Shown here piece by piece: positions 37,288-44,905 of a stretch of 64,000 nt of DNA (positions within the stretch are counted from its first letter, which is position 1; every line of letters starts with the position of its first letter). The notes under the pieces are model-generated. The model did not search any database, was not told the DNA's origin, and saw only the letters and a program-made list of their open reading frames with translations. Origin of the DNA: an uncultured Sphingomonadaceae bacterium (GTDB lineage: Bacteria; Pseudomonadota; Alphaproteobacteria; Sphingomonadales; Sphingomonadaceae). The stretch is taken from contig CANNCV010000001.1 of assembly GCA_947503245.1 (NCBI GenBank), positions 1,239,501 to 1,303,500 of the forward strand, written 5' to 3'. The translations under genes were made by a program, and so were the position numbers.

Positions 37288-38307
37288 TTAACTGCCAGGA
37301 ATGTTGAGCGTTTTCGCTGCATCTTCGACTGTTTTTAAGCTTGCAGCGTCATTGCGAAATGCCGTCCGCGCATCTCTTAGTGCATTTTGCGCCTTGCCGG
37401 TTTCCCCCAATTGTGTCCAGCTGCGCATTAACATCACCCATTTGTCAGGGTCAGCAGGGTTTTTCTCCAGTTTTGCAGCTAATCCTTCCACCATGCCGCG
37501 GATCATCTCTTCTTGTTGGCCTTGCGGCAGTGCAGCAGCGGCCTGCATTTGGTCACGGCTTGGCCCGGGAATCGCAGCGGTTGCCAAGGCCTCACCTTCG
37601 CTTGGTAGCGCACCAGCTGGCGGTGCAAATTTGGCAGAAGCGAGCCGCGTCTCTACATCAATATTGCGTTCTTTGCCGACATTGCGGATCACATTGCGGA
37701 CATCTTCCGCCCATGGTGCGTCTGCCGGCGTATCGGCGAGCAGTGCAAACCAGTCATTTATTGCTTCCTGATGCTGTCCATCCATATCTTTTGCGGCTGC
37801 GCTAAAATATCGTGCGCGTGGGTCTTTGGCGTCGAGCGTCAATGCTTTGGCAAAGGCTTGCCTAGCATCTGTTGGAATGTCGCCTTCTTCACTGGCGAGA
37901 ACCAGCGCTTCACCTAGCATGGAGTGATATTCGGCATTTTTGGGGTCGAGAGAGGTTGCGCGCCGCATTGCCATGGCCGCTTCCCCAAAACGGGATGTTT
38001 CGAAATAAGACCAGCCCAGCATCTGCCACCCATTGGCATCATCCGGGTCTTGCTCCAGCTTCTCTTCGAGCTGGGCAATGACTTGCGTGACAGTGGGTGC
38101 TTCTTGCCCGGCAATGGTTGCCGATGGCGATGCGCTGTTAATATTGGATGATGTGTCATCGGCGCGCGTTATGCTGATACCGACGGCAACCAGAGCGACC
38201 AAACCTGCTCCTGCAAGTATCCACTTTGGCAGATTGCTCTGTCCATCTGACGTCTTTATTTTGGCACCAGATTGCGAATCCGTTGTTTCCGTCACCCCAT
38301 CCTCCAT
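37288..38307 (-). CDS. TPR membrane protein resembling cytochrome c biogenesis factor CcmI
   Basis: The 339-residue protein has one membrane helix near the N-terminus (about 29-46) and two clusters of TPR motifs: DANGWQMLGWSYFETSRF at about 94-111, and again near DPDKWVMLMRSW. The spacing and the linker between the TPR blocks resemble the TPR part of CcmI/CycH, which hands apocytochromes to the haem lyase. The typical CcmI N-terminal double helix is not obvious, so no symbol is given. It is divergent from the FAD/ferredoxin gene and close to a decahaem cytochrome, which would need such a factor. Confidence 0.6.
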   Translation of the reverse strand: MEDGVTETTDSQSGAKIKTSDGQSNLPKWILAGAGLVALVAVGISITRADDTSSNINSASPSATIAGQEAPTVTQVIAQLEEKLEQDPDDANGWQMLGWSYFETSRFGEAAMAMRRATSLDPKNAEYHSMLGEALVLASEEGDIPTDARQAFAKALTLDAKDPRARYFSAAAKDMDGQHQEAINDWFALLADTPADAPWAEDVRNVIRNVGKERNIDVETRLASAKFAPPAGALPSEGEALATAAIPGPSRDQMQAAAALPQGQQEEMIRGMVEGLAAKLEKNPADPDKWVMLMRSWTQLGETGKAQNALRDARTAFRNDAASLKTVEDAAKTLNIPGS

Positions 38308-38384
38308 CTATATACCCTCTATCTTGCAGCGATTTTGGGCAAGTTCATAGTCTATTGAGACAAAATTTTGAAATTGCAGTGGCA

Positions 38385-38398
38385 TTGATCACAATCTT
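38385..38398 (+). promoter_or_regulatory. FNR/FixK-like half-perfect box
   Basis: TTGAT-CACA-ATCTT matches eight of ten bases of the FNR-type dyad TTGAT-N4-ATCAA. It lies about 170 bases upstream of the GTG of the FAD/ferredoxin gene, in the divergent spacer shared with the CcmI-like gene. Oxygen-responsive control of a redox operon would make sense but the match is imperfect. Confidence 0.3.
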
Positions 38399-38417
38399 TG
38401 CTAAACATTGTGCGAGG

Positions 38418-38482
38418 GTTCGCAAAGATTGAGACGATATACGCTGTCGTTGCGCAAAGTGTTGCGCGAGCAGTTCGCAAAG
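38418..38482 (+). repeat. Three direct CGCAAAG repeats in the divergent promoter region
   Basis: GTTCGCAAAG occurs at 38418-38427 and 38473-38482, and TTGCGCAAAG at 38450-38459, all in the same orientation in the 259-bp divergent spacer. They could be binding sites for an unidentified regulator of the downstream redox operon. Confidence 0.4.
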
Positions 38483-38566
38483 CTGTGCCAATGGGGAATA
38501 TTGGCCATGTGATGCCAACAGCTTTCCGTGTAACGGAGCGCCGCGCATTTGGGGGGAAGCGAACCG

Positions 38567-41098
38567 GTGAGTGAAGTATTTCGCGTTGCCATTATAGGAT
38601 CTGGACCTGCAGGCATGAGCGCTGCTGGCCGAGCCGCACAGCTAGGGCTGAGCCACGTCTTGCTGGAAAAGACGGACCATCTTTCCGATACGATTTACAA
38701 ATATCAAAAAGGCAAGCATGTGATGGCCACCCCATCGCAACTGGTTTTGCGTTCTGATATGGATTTTGACGCCGGTAAGCGGGAGAATATTCTCGATACC
38801 TGGAACAGTCAGACTGAAGGTCATGGCGTCAATGTCAAATATATGGCCGAGGTAAAGGCGATACGTGGCACTGGCCCAGCGATAGAGGGCAGTGTCCACA
38901 CTATTGTCATTCGCAAGCGTGATGGCAGCAAAGAAGAGAAACATATTCAGCGCTATGCGCCGCCTTATGAGATTAGCCTGACCAATGGTGAAACTGTGAT
39001 GGCAGAAAACGTCATCATGGCCATTGGCACTCAGGGCAACCCGAACCGTATGCGTTGCGAGGGTGCTGATTTACCGCATGTTGTCTATCAGCTCGATGAC
39101 CCGACAGAGCATATCGACAAACATGTCGTGGTTGTCGGCACGGGCGATGCAGGAATTGAAAATGCGCGCGGTCTGGCTGAAGATGCGGCGCAGGGCAATA
39201 CGGTCAGCATTCTTAACCGCAAAACCGATTTTGCGACAGCAAAGGACGCGAACGTCAAGGCCCTGCAAGCCGATAATGAAGCGGGCAAGCTGACCATCAG
39301 GCTGGAGACTGAGACCAAGGCCATTGAAGAGGGCTTTATCGTGCTCAATACCCGCGATGGTGAGGAGCGTATCCCGTGCGACATGATTATTGCGCGTATC
39401 GGTTCAGCGCCGCCGCGCATGTTTGTGGAAGAGTGCGGCATTGCCTTCACTGGACCAGACAGGACTGCCTTCCCTGAACTTTCCCCTGTGTTTGAATCAA
39501 CAGCGCCGGGTATTTTCGTCATTGGCGCGCTTGCTGGCTACCCACTGATCAAGCACTGTATGAACCAAGGGCATGATGTCATTGAGTTTATCAACGGCAA
39601 TACTGACCTAAAGCCTGCGGATGAGCCAATTCTGGAAGCCAAGTTCGCTGATCTTCCGGGGCGTAAGAGTGTTGCCGAATGGCTGGAGTTTCTGCGCGCA
39701 AATGTGCGGATATTAAACGGTCTTAACCCGCTGCAAATGCGGGAGTTTATGCTGGATAGCGATGCCAAATTCTATCGCGCTGGTGAAGTGATCTTTGAAC
39801 GTGATGCACCCGGTTCCTCGCTTTTTGCAATAGCTGATGGCGGCGTTGTTGTGGAGGTCAATCCGAGTGATCCGTCAATTACGGTTCCCATTGATAGTGG
39901 ATCGATTTTTGGCGAGGTTGGCCTGATTTCCGGGCGCAAGCGCGGTGCCACTATCCGTGCGGCAAAAGACACGATTTGTGTTGAGATTTCCCGCCTTGCT
40001 GCCCTGAAGCTGCAATCCCAGTCAGAAGCTGCGAAAAAGCGGATTGAGCATATTTCAACTGAGCGCCAGTTGTTGCAGATGTTCCGCGCTGGACTGACCG
40101 AAGATGATATTGCCGATGTTGTTGAGACCAGTAAGATTATGAAGGTCAATGCGGGTGAACATATCATCACTGAAGGCGATGACGGGAACGATATTTACGT
40201 TATCCGCGTTGGCTCCATGATTGTGGAAAAGGATATTGGCGGAAAGCCGGTCTTCCTCTCCTATCTTCCCGCTGGTTCTTATGTCGGTGAAATGGCGCTG
40301 ATTGCTGGTGGTAAGCGTACGGCAACCGTTAAAGCGGCGATCCGTTCCGAAGTCATCAAAATCGATGGTGATGCCTTTGCCAAGGTGCTGGAGAAACATC
40401 CTGACCTGCTGGAACAGACCAAAGCGGATATGGCTTCGCGGCAGGATATCAACGCATTTATCGAAGCGAAAAAAGACAGCTTTTCCGGACTGGTAGACAT
40501 GTATTCGGAAGTTGCTGGCTTCTTGGTCGATCAAGGCATTGGTGAAGCAACCGATGTGCTGCTGATTGATGAAGAATTATGCGTTGGCTGCGATAATTGT
40601 GAAAAGGCCTGTGCGGATAGCCATGAAGGTCTCTCGCGGCTCGACCGCGAGGCAGGCAAGACCTATGCGCATTTGCATGTGCCGACCAGTTGCCGCCATT
40701 GTGAGCATCCACATTGCATGGCCGATTGTCCGCCCAATGCGATTCATCGTGGGCCGGATGGCGAAGTTTATATTGATGATACCTGTATCGGCTGTGGCAA
40801 TTGCCAGCGTAACTGCCCTTATGGCGTGATCCGTATGGATAAGGTACCGCCCAAGAAACCCAGCCTTTTGTCATGGTTGTTTTTTGGTGCGGGGCCAGGG
40901 CCGGGCGAGCCGAATAAGAAATGGGCCAGCGCTAACCGGCCCGAAGGCGAAGAAGCACCGAAAAAGGCTATTAAATGCGATATGTGTGCGGGTATTAAAG
41001 GTGGCCCTGCCTGTGTGCGTGCATGCCCGACAGGTGCGGCAATACGCGTTGCTCCCGATGAATTCCTCACCGTGGCAAGATTAGGGGAGGACGCATAA
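38567..41098 (+). CDS. Multidomain oxidoreductase: FAD/NAD(P)H module, two cNMP-binding domains, four-cluster ferredoxin
   Basis: GTG at 38567 is taken as start, after GGGGGGAAG; an in-frame TTG lies six codons upstream. The 843-residue protein opens with a thioredoxin-reductase-like flavoprotein (about 1-345): FAD loop IIGSGPAG and second dinucleotide loop VVGTGDAG near 190. No CxxC redox pair is seen in it. Two cyclic-nucleotide-binding domains follow (about 395-480 and 520-610) with FGEVGLISGRKRGAT and GEMALIAGGKRTAT, each keeping the Glu and Arg that hold the cNMP. The C-terminal part (about 665-825) has 16 Cys in four CxxC-based groups, including CVGCDNCEKAC and CIGCGNCQRNCP, predicting four [4Fe-4S] clusters as in DmsB/HycB subunits. 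It probably moves electrons between NAD(P)H and the membrane partner encoded next (TAATG overlap), under cNMP control. Confidence 0.88.
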   Translation: MSEVFRVAIIGSGPAGMSAAGRAAQLGLSHVLLEKTDHLSDTIYKYQKGKHVMATPSQLVLRSDMDFDAGKRENILDTWNSQTEGHGVNVKYMAEVKAIRGTGPAIEGSVHTIVIRKRDGSKEEKHIQRYAPPYEISLTNGETVMAENVIMAIGTQGNPNRMRCEGADLPHVVYQLDDPTEHIDKHVVVVGTGDAGIENARGLAEDAAQGNTVSILNRKTDFATAKDANVKALQADNEAGKLTIRLETETKAIEEGFIVLNTRDGEERIPCDMIIARIGSAPPRMFVEECGIAFTGPDRTAFPELSPVFESTAPGIFVIGALAGYPLIKHCMNQGHDVIEFINGNTDLKPADEPILEAKFADLPGRKSVAEWLEFLRANVRILNGLNPLQMREFMLDSDAKFYRAGEVIFERDAPGSSLFAIADGGVVVEVNPSDPSITVPIDSGSIFGEVGLISGRKRGATIRAAKDTICVEISRLAALKLQSQSEAAKKRIEHISTERQLLQMFRAGLTEDDIADVVETSKIMKVNAGEHIITEGDDGNDIYVIRVGSMIVEKDIGGKPVFLSYLPAGSYVGEMALIAGGKRTATVKAAIRSEVIKIDGDAFAKVLEKHPDLLEQTKADMASRQDINAFIEAKKDSFSGLVDMYSEVAGFLVDQGIGEATDVLLIDEELCVGCDNCEKACADSHEGLSRLDREAGKTYAHLHVPTSCRHCEHPHCMADCPPNAIHRGPDGEVYIDDTCIGCGNCQRNCPYGVIRMDKVPPKKPSLLSWLFFGAGPGPGEPNKKWASANRPEGEEAPKKAIKCDMCAGIKGGPACVRACPTGAAIRVAPDEFLTVARLGEDA

Positions 41099-41988
41099 TG
41101 GCCAGTGTCGCTTCTCCTGAACCACGCAAAAAAGCAGGTGGGCGTCAGCGCACGCGCAACCATGAAGGCTTTTTGCGCCATAGCAATTTCCGCTGGCTGA
41201 AAATTGCGCTGATCCTCTGCATTGCCTGTTTGGTTAGCTATTTCCTGATTGATGTTGAACCGCGCCACAATGGCGGTAGCTGGTATGGCTATACATTGGG
41301 CACAATTGGCGCGCTTCTGATCCTCTGGTTGACCATGTTGGGCATGCGCAAACGCGCAATGACGCCCGGTGGATGGTCATTAAAGGCATGGACCAGCGCC
41401 CATGTTTATCTGGGGCTTAGCCTGATTGTTATTGGCACTTTGCATACCGGCTTTCAGCTTGGTTGGAATGTGCATACATTGGCATGGGCGTTGATGATGA
41501 TCGTTATCATCTCAGGCATTTATGGTATTTATGCTTATGCAACTTTGCCGCAGGGTCTTTCTGCCAATCGCGACGAAATGACCGAGACGCAAATGATCGA
41601 TTCTCTGCGTTCGCTTGATCGTCAATTGCATGATGCCGCGCAGCCACTGGTACCGGAACAGGCAGCTTTGGTGCAGTCATCGCTAGAGCAAGACCCGTTT
41701 GCTGGACATTTGCTGCAGCGTATCGGCAATCGTTACCCCGGATGCAGCACGCGCAACGCACAAGCAGAATTGCGCCGTAGCCGCGCTTATCAACCCCGTT
41801 TAGGCGATGACCCGCTCGATAAGGTGGATAGTTTGCTTGCGAAAAAAGAGGCAACTTTGGGCCGTTTGCGCAAGCATTTACAGATCAAGTCAATGCTGCA
41901 GATATGGCTCTTCATTCATGTGCCCATGACGTTCGCGCTGCTGGCGGCGCTGTCGGCGCATATTGTCAGCGTATTTTTCTACTGGTGA
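41098..41988 (+). CDS. Membrane protein with di-haem cytochrome b-like histidine spacing
   Basis: The 296-residue protein has five hydrophobic helices at about 35-52, 63-81, 99-118, 126-147 and 266-296. Helix three carries H102 and H116, and helix five carries H274 and H288. Each pair is 14 apart, the spacing that lets two helices hold two stacked b haems. A soluble segment of about 115 residues with a lone Cys lies between helices four and five. No family name is recognised. Overlapping the ferredoxin gene by one base and followed by a multihaem cytochrome, it is the likely transmembrane electron carrier of the set. Confidence 0.75.
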   Translation: MASVASPEPRKKAGGRQRTRNHEGFLRHSNFRWLKIALILCIACLVSYFLIDVEPRHNGGSWYGYTLGTIGALLILWLTMLGMRKRAMTPGGWSLKAWTSAHVYLGLSLIVIGTLHTGFQLGWNVHTLAWALMMIVIISGIYGIYAYATLPQGLSANRDEMTETQMIDSLRSLDRQLHDAAQPLVPEQAALVQSSLEQDPFAGHLLQRIGNRYPGCSTRNAQAELRRSRAYQPRLGDDPLDKVDSLLAKKEATLGRLRKHLQIKSMLQIWLFIHVPMTFALLAALSAHIVSVFFYW

Positions 41989-42004
41989 GGCGGAGGAGCA
42001 GATC

Positions 42005-43840
42005 ATGTCATTCATAGTCCGTCAGATCGCCTATAAGGCCGATGGTAGCGAAATCATCCGTGATGCTGGGTCCGGTGAAACCATAATTACTATCGGCCGT
42101 AACAGCGACAATGCCGTTCATTTGCCCGACCTTGCAGTTAATCCAGCACATGCGCAGGTTGAGCAGTCTGCTGATGGGTTGCTTTCCATAACTGCTATTT
42201 CTGGTCAGCCTTTTTATCTGGATGGCAAGTCCGTCACATCCGGAGAAATTGACCCGGCGCGCGGTGGTGAACTGGTCTTTGGCGGGCATAATATTATCGT
42301 CAGTCGTGACAGTGATAGCGGCGCCGCTATCCTGACTGTCCGGCGCGAGTCAGCCGTTTCAGATAGCGAAGAAGAACGCGATCTTGGCTCGATTTATACT
42401 CTGAAAGGCAAAGTCCCCGGCAAAAGGGGAAGCGCTTGGGGGTTTGTTGCTCTGGTGCTGATTGCCTGCCTTGCTTGGCCAATTTACAGCTGGGCCACTT
42501 ATAAAGACCTTGCTTATGCCGAGAAAGCCAAGCGTCCAGATGGACCGCATGGTGATGGGTTCTGGTCATCTGGCAGCATGTCATTGGCGCACCAAAGCCT
42601 GAAAGATGATTGTCAGGCCTGTCATGTAGAGGCGTTTGTTTCTGTGCGGGACAATAGTTGCATGACCTGTCATGATGACAGTGCTCATGACCATGCTGCA
42701 AAACCGCGCCTTGCGACCGCTCGCGGAGAGCCGGAGGGTTTTGCTGCGTTCCAACGTGCTGTTGCCAATGCATTTAACAAACCTGAAGGGGCCTGTGTTG
42801 ATTGTCACACCGAGCATGAGGGCGAGGGTGCTATGCAACCGGTAGCTCAGCAATGGTGCGCAGATTGTCATGACGGAATGGACACACGTTTGACCGATAC
42901 AAAAATCTTAAATGCTTCGGATTTTGGCAAACAACACCCGCAATTCAGGCCCGCTATTTTGCAACAGGCAGTTGCGGGTGACGATGAGGCGGATGCACCG
43001 CGCCGCCGCATTTCACTCGATGATAAGCCAATAGAAAATAATGGCCTAAAATTCCCGCACGATTTGCACTTGAAAAAGGGAGGCGGCGTTGCGCAAATGG
43101 GCAGGCGTTTGTCGGCGCGTTATGGTTTTGGTGAAGCATTGGCTTGTAAAGATTGTCACACCGAAGACCCTAGCGGCGTTCGCTTTGAGCCGGTGGACAT
43201 GCAAGAAAATTGCGCCATGTGTCACAGCCTGTCTTTTGATAAAATCGGCGGGACATTCCGGCAATTGCCGCACGGCAAACCCGAATTGGTAAAGGCTGAT
43301 TTGCGTGCCTATTTCCGCTCTACCAGCCCTAATCGGCCTATTAATTTGGGCAGCTTGCCGCGCCAGCGCCCCGGCGATGTTCCGCGTACGCGAACGGCAG
43401 CCGATTATGCTCGTGCAGTACGTTTCCGCCCTAGCCGTGCTGATCAGGCTATTCGTGCGGTATTCTCAGATGGCGGCGCCTGTTATGATTGCCATAGCGT
43501 CACCAATAATGGCGGTCTGGATTATGTCATCGCGCCTGTGACGCAGACCGACCGCTATATGCATAAAGGCTGGTTTGACCATGCGCCGCATGAAGAGGAA
43601 AAGTGCACCACCTGTCATAAGGCAGAAGACTCCGGTAAAGCGACCGATCTATTGCTGCCGGGCATAGCGACATGCCGCGAATGCCATGGCGGTGAAAAAG
43701 AAACCGCAAGTGACGTACCCTCCTCATGTGCTATGTGCCATGAATATCATGCCGATGGCGGCGCGCCTTGGTTGATCCGGCAGGAACAGAAAAAGAAGAA
43801 ATCGAAGAAACCAAAAGTGGTTGCGCAAAATAGGAGATGA
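42005..43840 (+). CDS. FHA-domain membrane protein with periplasmic decahaem cytochrome c domain
   Basis: The ATG at 42005 gives 611 residues. The N-terminal 105 residues look like an FHA phosphothreonine-binding domain: ITIGRNSDNAVHL, then NPAHAQV, where the usual Ser before the conserved His is Asn-Pro-Ala. One membrane helix (about 145-165) follows. The remaining part has ten CxxCH haem sites (CQACH, CMTCH, CVDCH, CADCH, CKDCH, CAMCH, CYDCH, CTTCH, CRECH, CAMCH) in a cytochrome c3/NrfB-like pattern, and extra His for bis-His ligation. The C-terminus is Lys-rich. Topology predicts FHA inside and haems outside, so signalling and electron transfer are joined in one chain. An alternative upstream frame start at 41963 overlaps the previous gene. 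Confidence 0.88.
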   Translation: MSFIVRQIAYKADGSEIIRDAGSGETIITIGRNSDNAVHLPDLAVNPAHAQVEQSADGLLSITAISGQPFYLDGKSVTSGEIDPARGGELVFGGHNIIVSRDSDSGAAILTVRRESAVSDSEEERDLGSIYTLKGKVPGKRGSAWGFVALVLIACLAWPIYSWATYKDLAYAEKAKRPDGPHGDGFWSSGSMSLAHQSLKDDCQACHVEAFVSVRDNSCMTCHDDSAHDHAAKPRLATARGEPEGFAAFQRAVANAFNKPEGACVDCHTEHEGEGAMQPVAQQWCADCHDGMDTRLTDTKILNASDFGKQHPQFRPAILQQAVAGDDEADAPRRRISLDDKPIENNGLKFPHDLHLKKGGGVAQMGRRLSARYGFGEALACKDCHTEDPSGVRFEPVDMQENCAMCHSLSFDKIGGTFRQLPHGKPELVKADLRAYFRSTSPNRPINLGSLPRQRPGDVPRTRTAADYARAVRFRPSRADQAIRAVFSDGGACYDCHSVTNNGGLDYVIAPVTQTDRYMHKGWFDHAPHEEEKCTTCHKAEDSGKATDLLLPGIATCRECHGGEKETASDVPSSCAMCHEYHADGGAPWLIRQEQKKKKSKKPKVVAQNRR

Positions 43841-43842
43841 TA

Positions 43843-43890
43843 ATGGGCTATTATCCAAAAGCCGGTAAAGAGCGGGCTTATAAAAGCTGA
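43843..43890 (+). CDS. Possible 15-residue coupling micro-ORF
   Basis: ATG at 43843 has a GGAG six bases upstream, and the 15-codon frame ends in TGA that overlaps the phosphodiesterase ATG (TGATG). The phosphodiesterase itself has no clear ribosome-binding site, so it may be translated by reinitiation after this micro-ORF. Peptide function is unlikely. Confidence 0.35.
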   Translation: MGYYPKAGKERAYKS

Positions 43891-44741
43891 TGCTGATCGC
43901 GCAAATCACCGATATTCACCTTGGATTTGATCCTGATAATCCAGTCGAATTTAATCGTAAGCGACTAGACCGCGCGATTGAGGATCTTCTGGCACTGGAC
44001 CCTGCTCCTGATGTGCTGTTTGCCACTGGTGACCTGATCGACCGTGGCGATCTGGAGAGTTATAGACGGTTGGATAACGCGCTTTCTGTATGCCCGTTCC
44101 CTGTGTTTATGTGCATGGGAAACCACGATATGCGCGCGACATTTTGCCAGCAATTCCCCGATGTGCCCACCAATAATGGCTTTGTGCAATATGAGGTTGA
44201 GCAGGGCGGTATGCGCTTTCTGGTGCTCGATACTTTGGAGGAGGGGCGCCATGGCGGTGCTTTTTGCGAAGTCCGCGCACATTGGTTGAAAGAGCGTTTG
44301 GCGGAAAAGCAGGATGTGCCGACCATCATCATTCAGCACCACCCTCCTGTAGAAGTTGGTATATCATGGATGAACACGCACCCTGAAGAACCTTGGGTGG
44401 CGCGGCTTGGTGAGTGCTTAAAGGGTCAAAAGCAGGTTGTTGCGATACTTTGCGGCCATATCCACCGTATGATTCAAGCGCATTGGTACGGCATTCCGAT
44501 AGCCATATGCCCGTCAACGGCGCCGCAAGTGGCACTGAACCTAAAAGAGATTGATCCGGAAAATCCTGATGGTCGCAATATGATTATCGCTGATCCGCCT
44601 GCTTTTGCACTGCATTGGTGGAATGGCAGGGAACTTATCAGCCATTTTGATACTGCGGACGATCATGTCATGCTGGCGCGTTACGACGAAAATATGCAGC
44701 CATTGGTCAAAAGCCTTTTGGCAGAACGCCCGAATGAATAG
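43890..44741 (+). CDS. Metallophosphoesterase, class III cAMP phosphodiesterase type (CpdA/GpdQ-like)
   Basis: The 283-residue enzyme has the full calcineurin-like metal set: TDIHLG (D8, H10), TGDLIDRG, MGNHDMR, IIQHHPP and CGHIHR. The TDIH and GNHD spacing matches the CpdA/GpdQ group, which hydrolyses cyclic AMP or phosphodiesters. Its place directly after a cNMP-binding oxidoreductase operon suggests it limits the local cyclic nucleotide signal; this is inference. Substrates such as glycerophosphodiesters or unrelated phosphoesters cannot be excluded. A 164-bp gap follows before the peptidase gene, with no convincing gene in it. Confidence 0.85.
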   Translation: MLIAQITDIHLGFDPDNPVEFNRKRLDRAIEDLLALDPAPDVLFATGDLIDRGDLESYRRLDNALSVCPFPVFMCMGNHDMRATFCQQFPDVPTNNGFVQYEVEQGGMRFLVLDTLEEGRHGGAFCEVRAHWLKERLAEKQDVPTIIIQHHPPVEVGISWMNTHPEEPWVARLGECLKGQKQVVAILCGHIHRMIQAHWYGIPIAICPSTAPQVALNLKEIDPENPDGRNMIIADPPAFALHWWNGRELISHFDTADDHVMLARYDENMQPLVKSLLAERPNE

Positions 44742-44905
44742 ACAATAGCTGCGTTCCACTATGCATGTTCATACTGGCTCTGATAAAGGCTGGGCTTGGA
44801 CAAGCACACAAATTGTGGTTAAAGTTCAGGCAATATCCCATGCGCTATCGTGCAGACACATTCGGGCATATTTGGGTCGATACATTATCTTGAAAAGGGT
44901 TCTTC

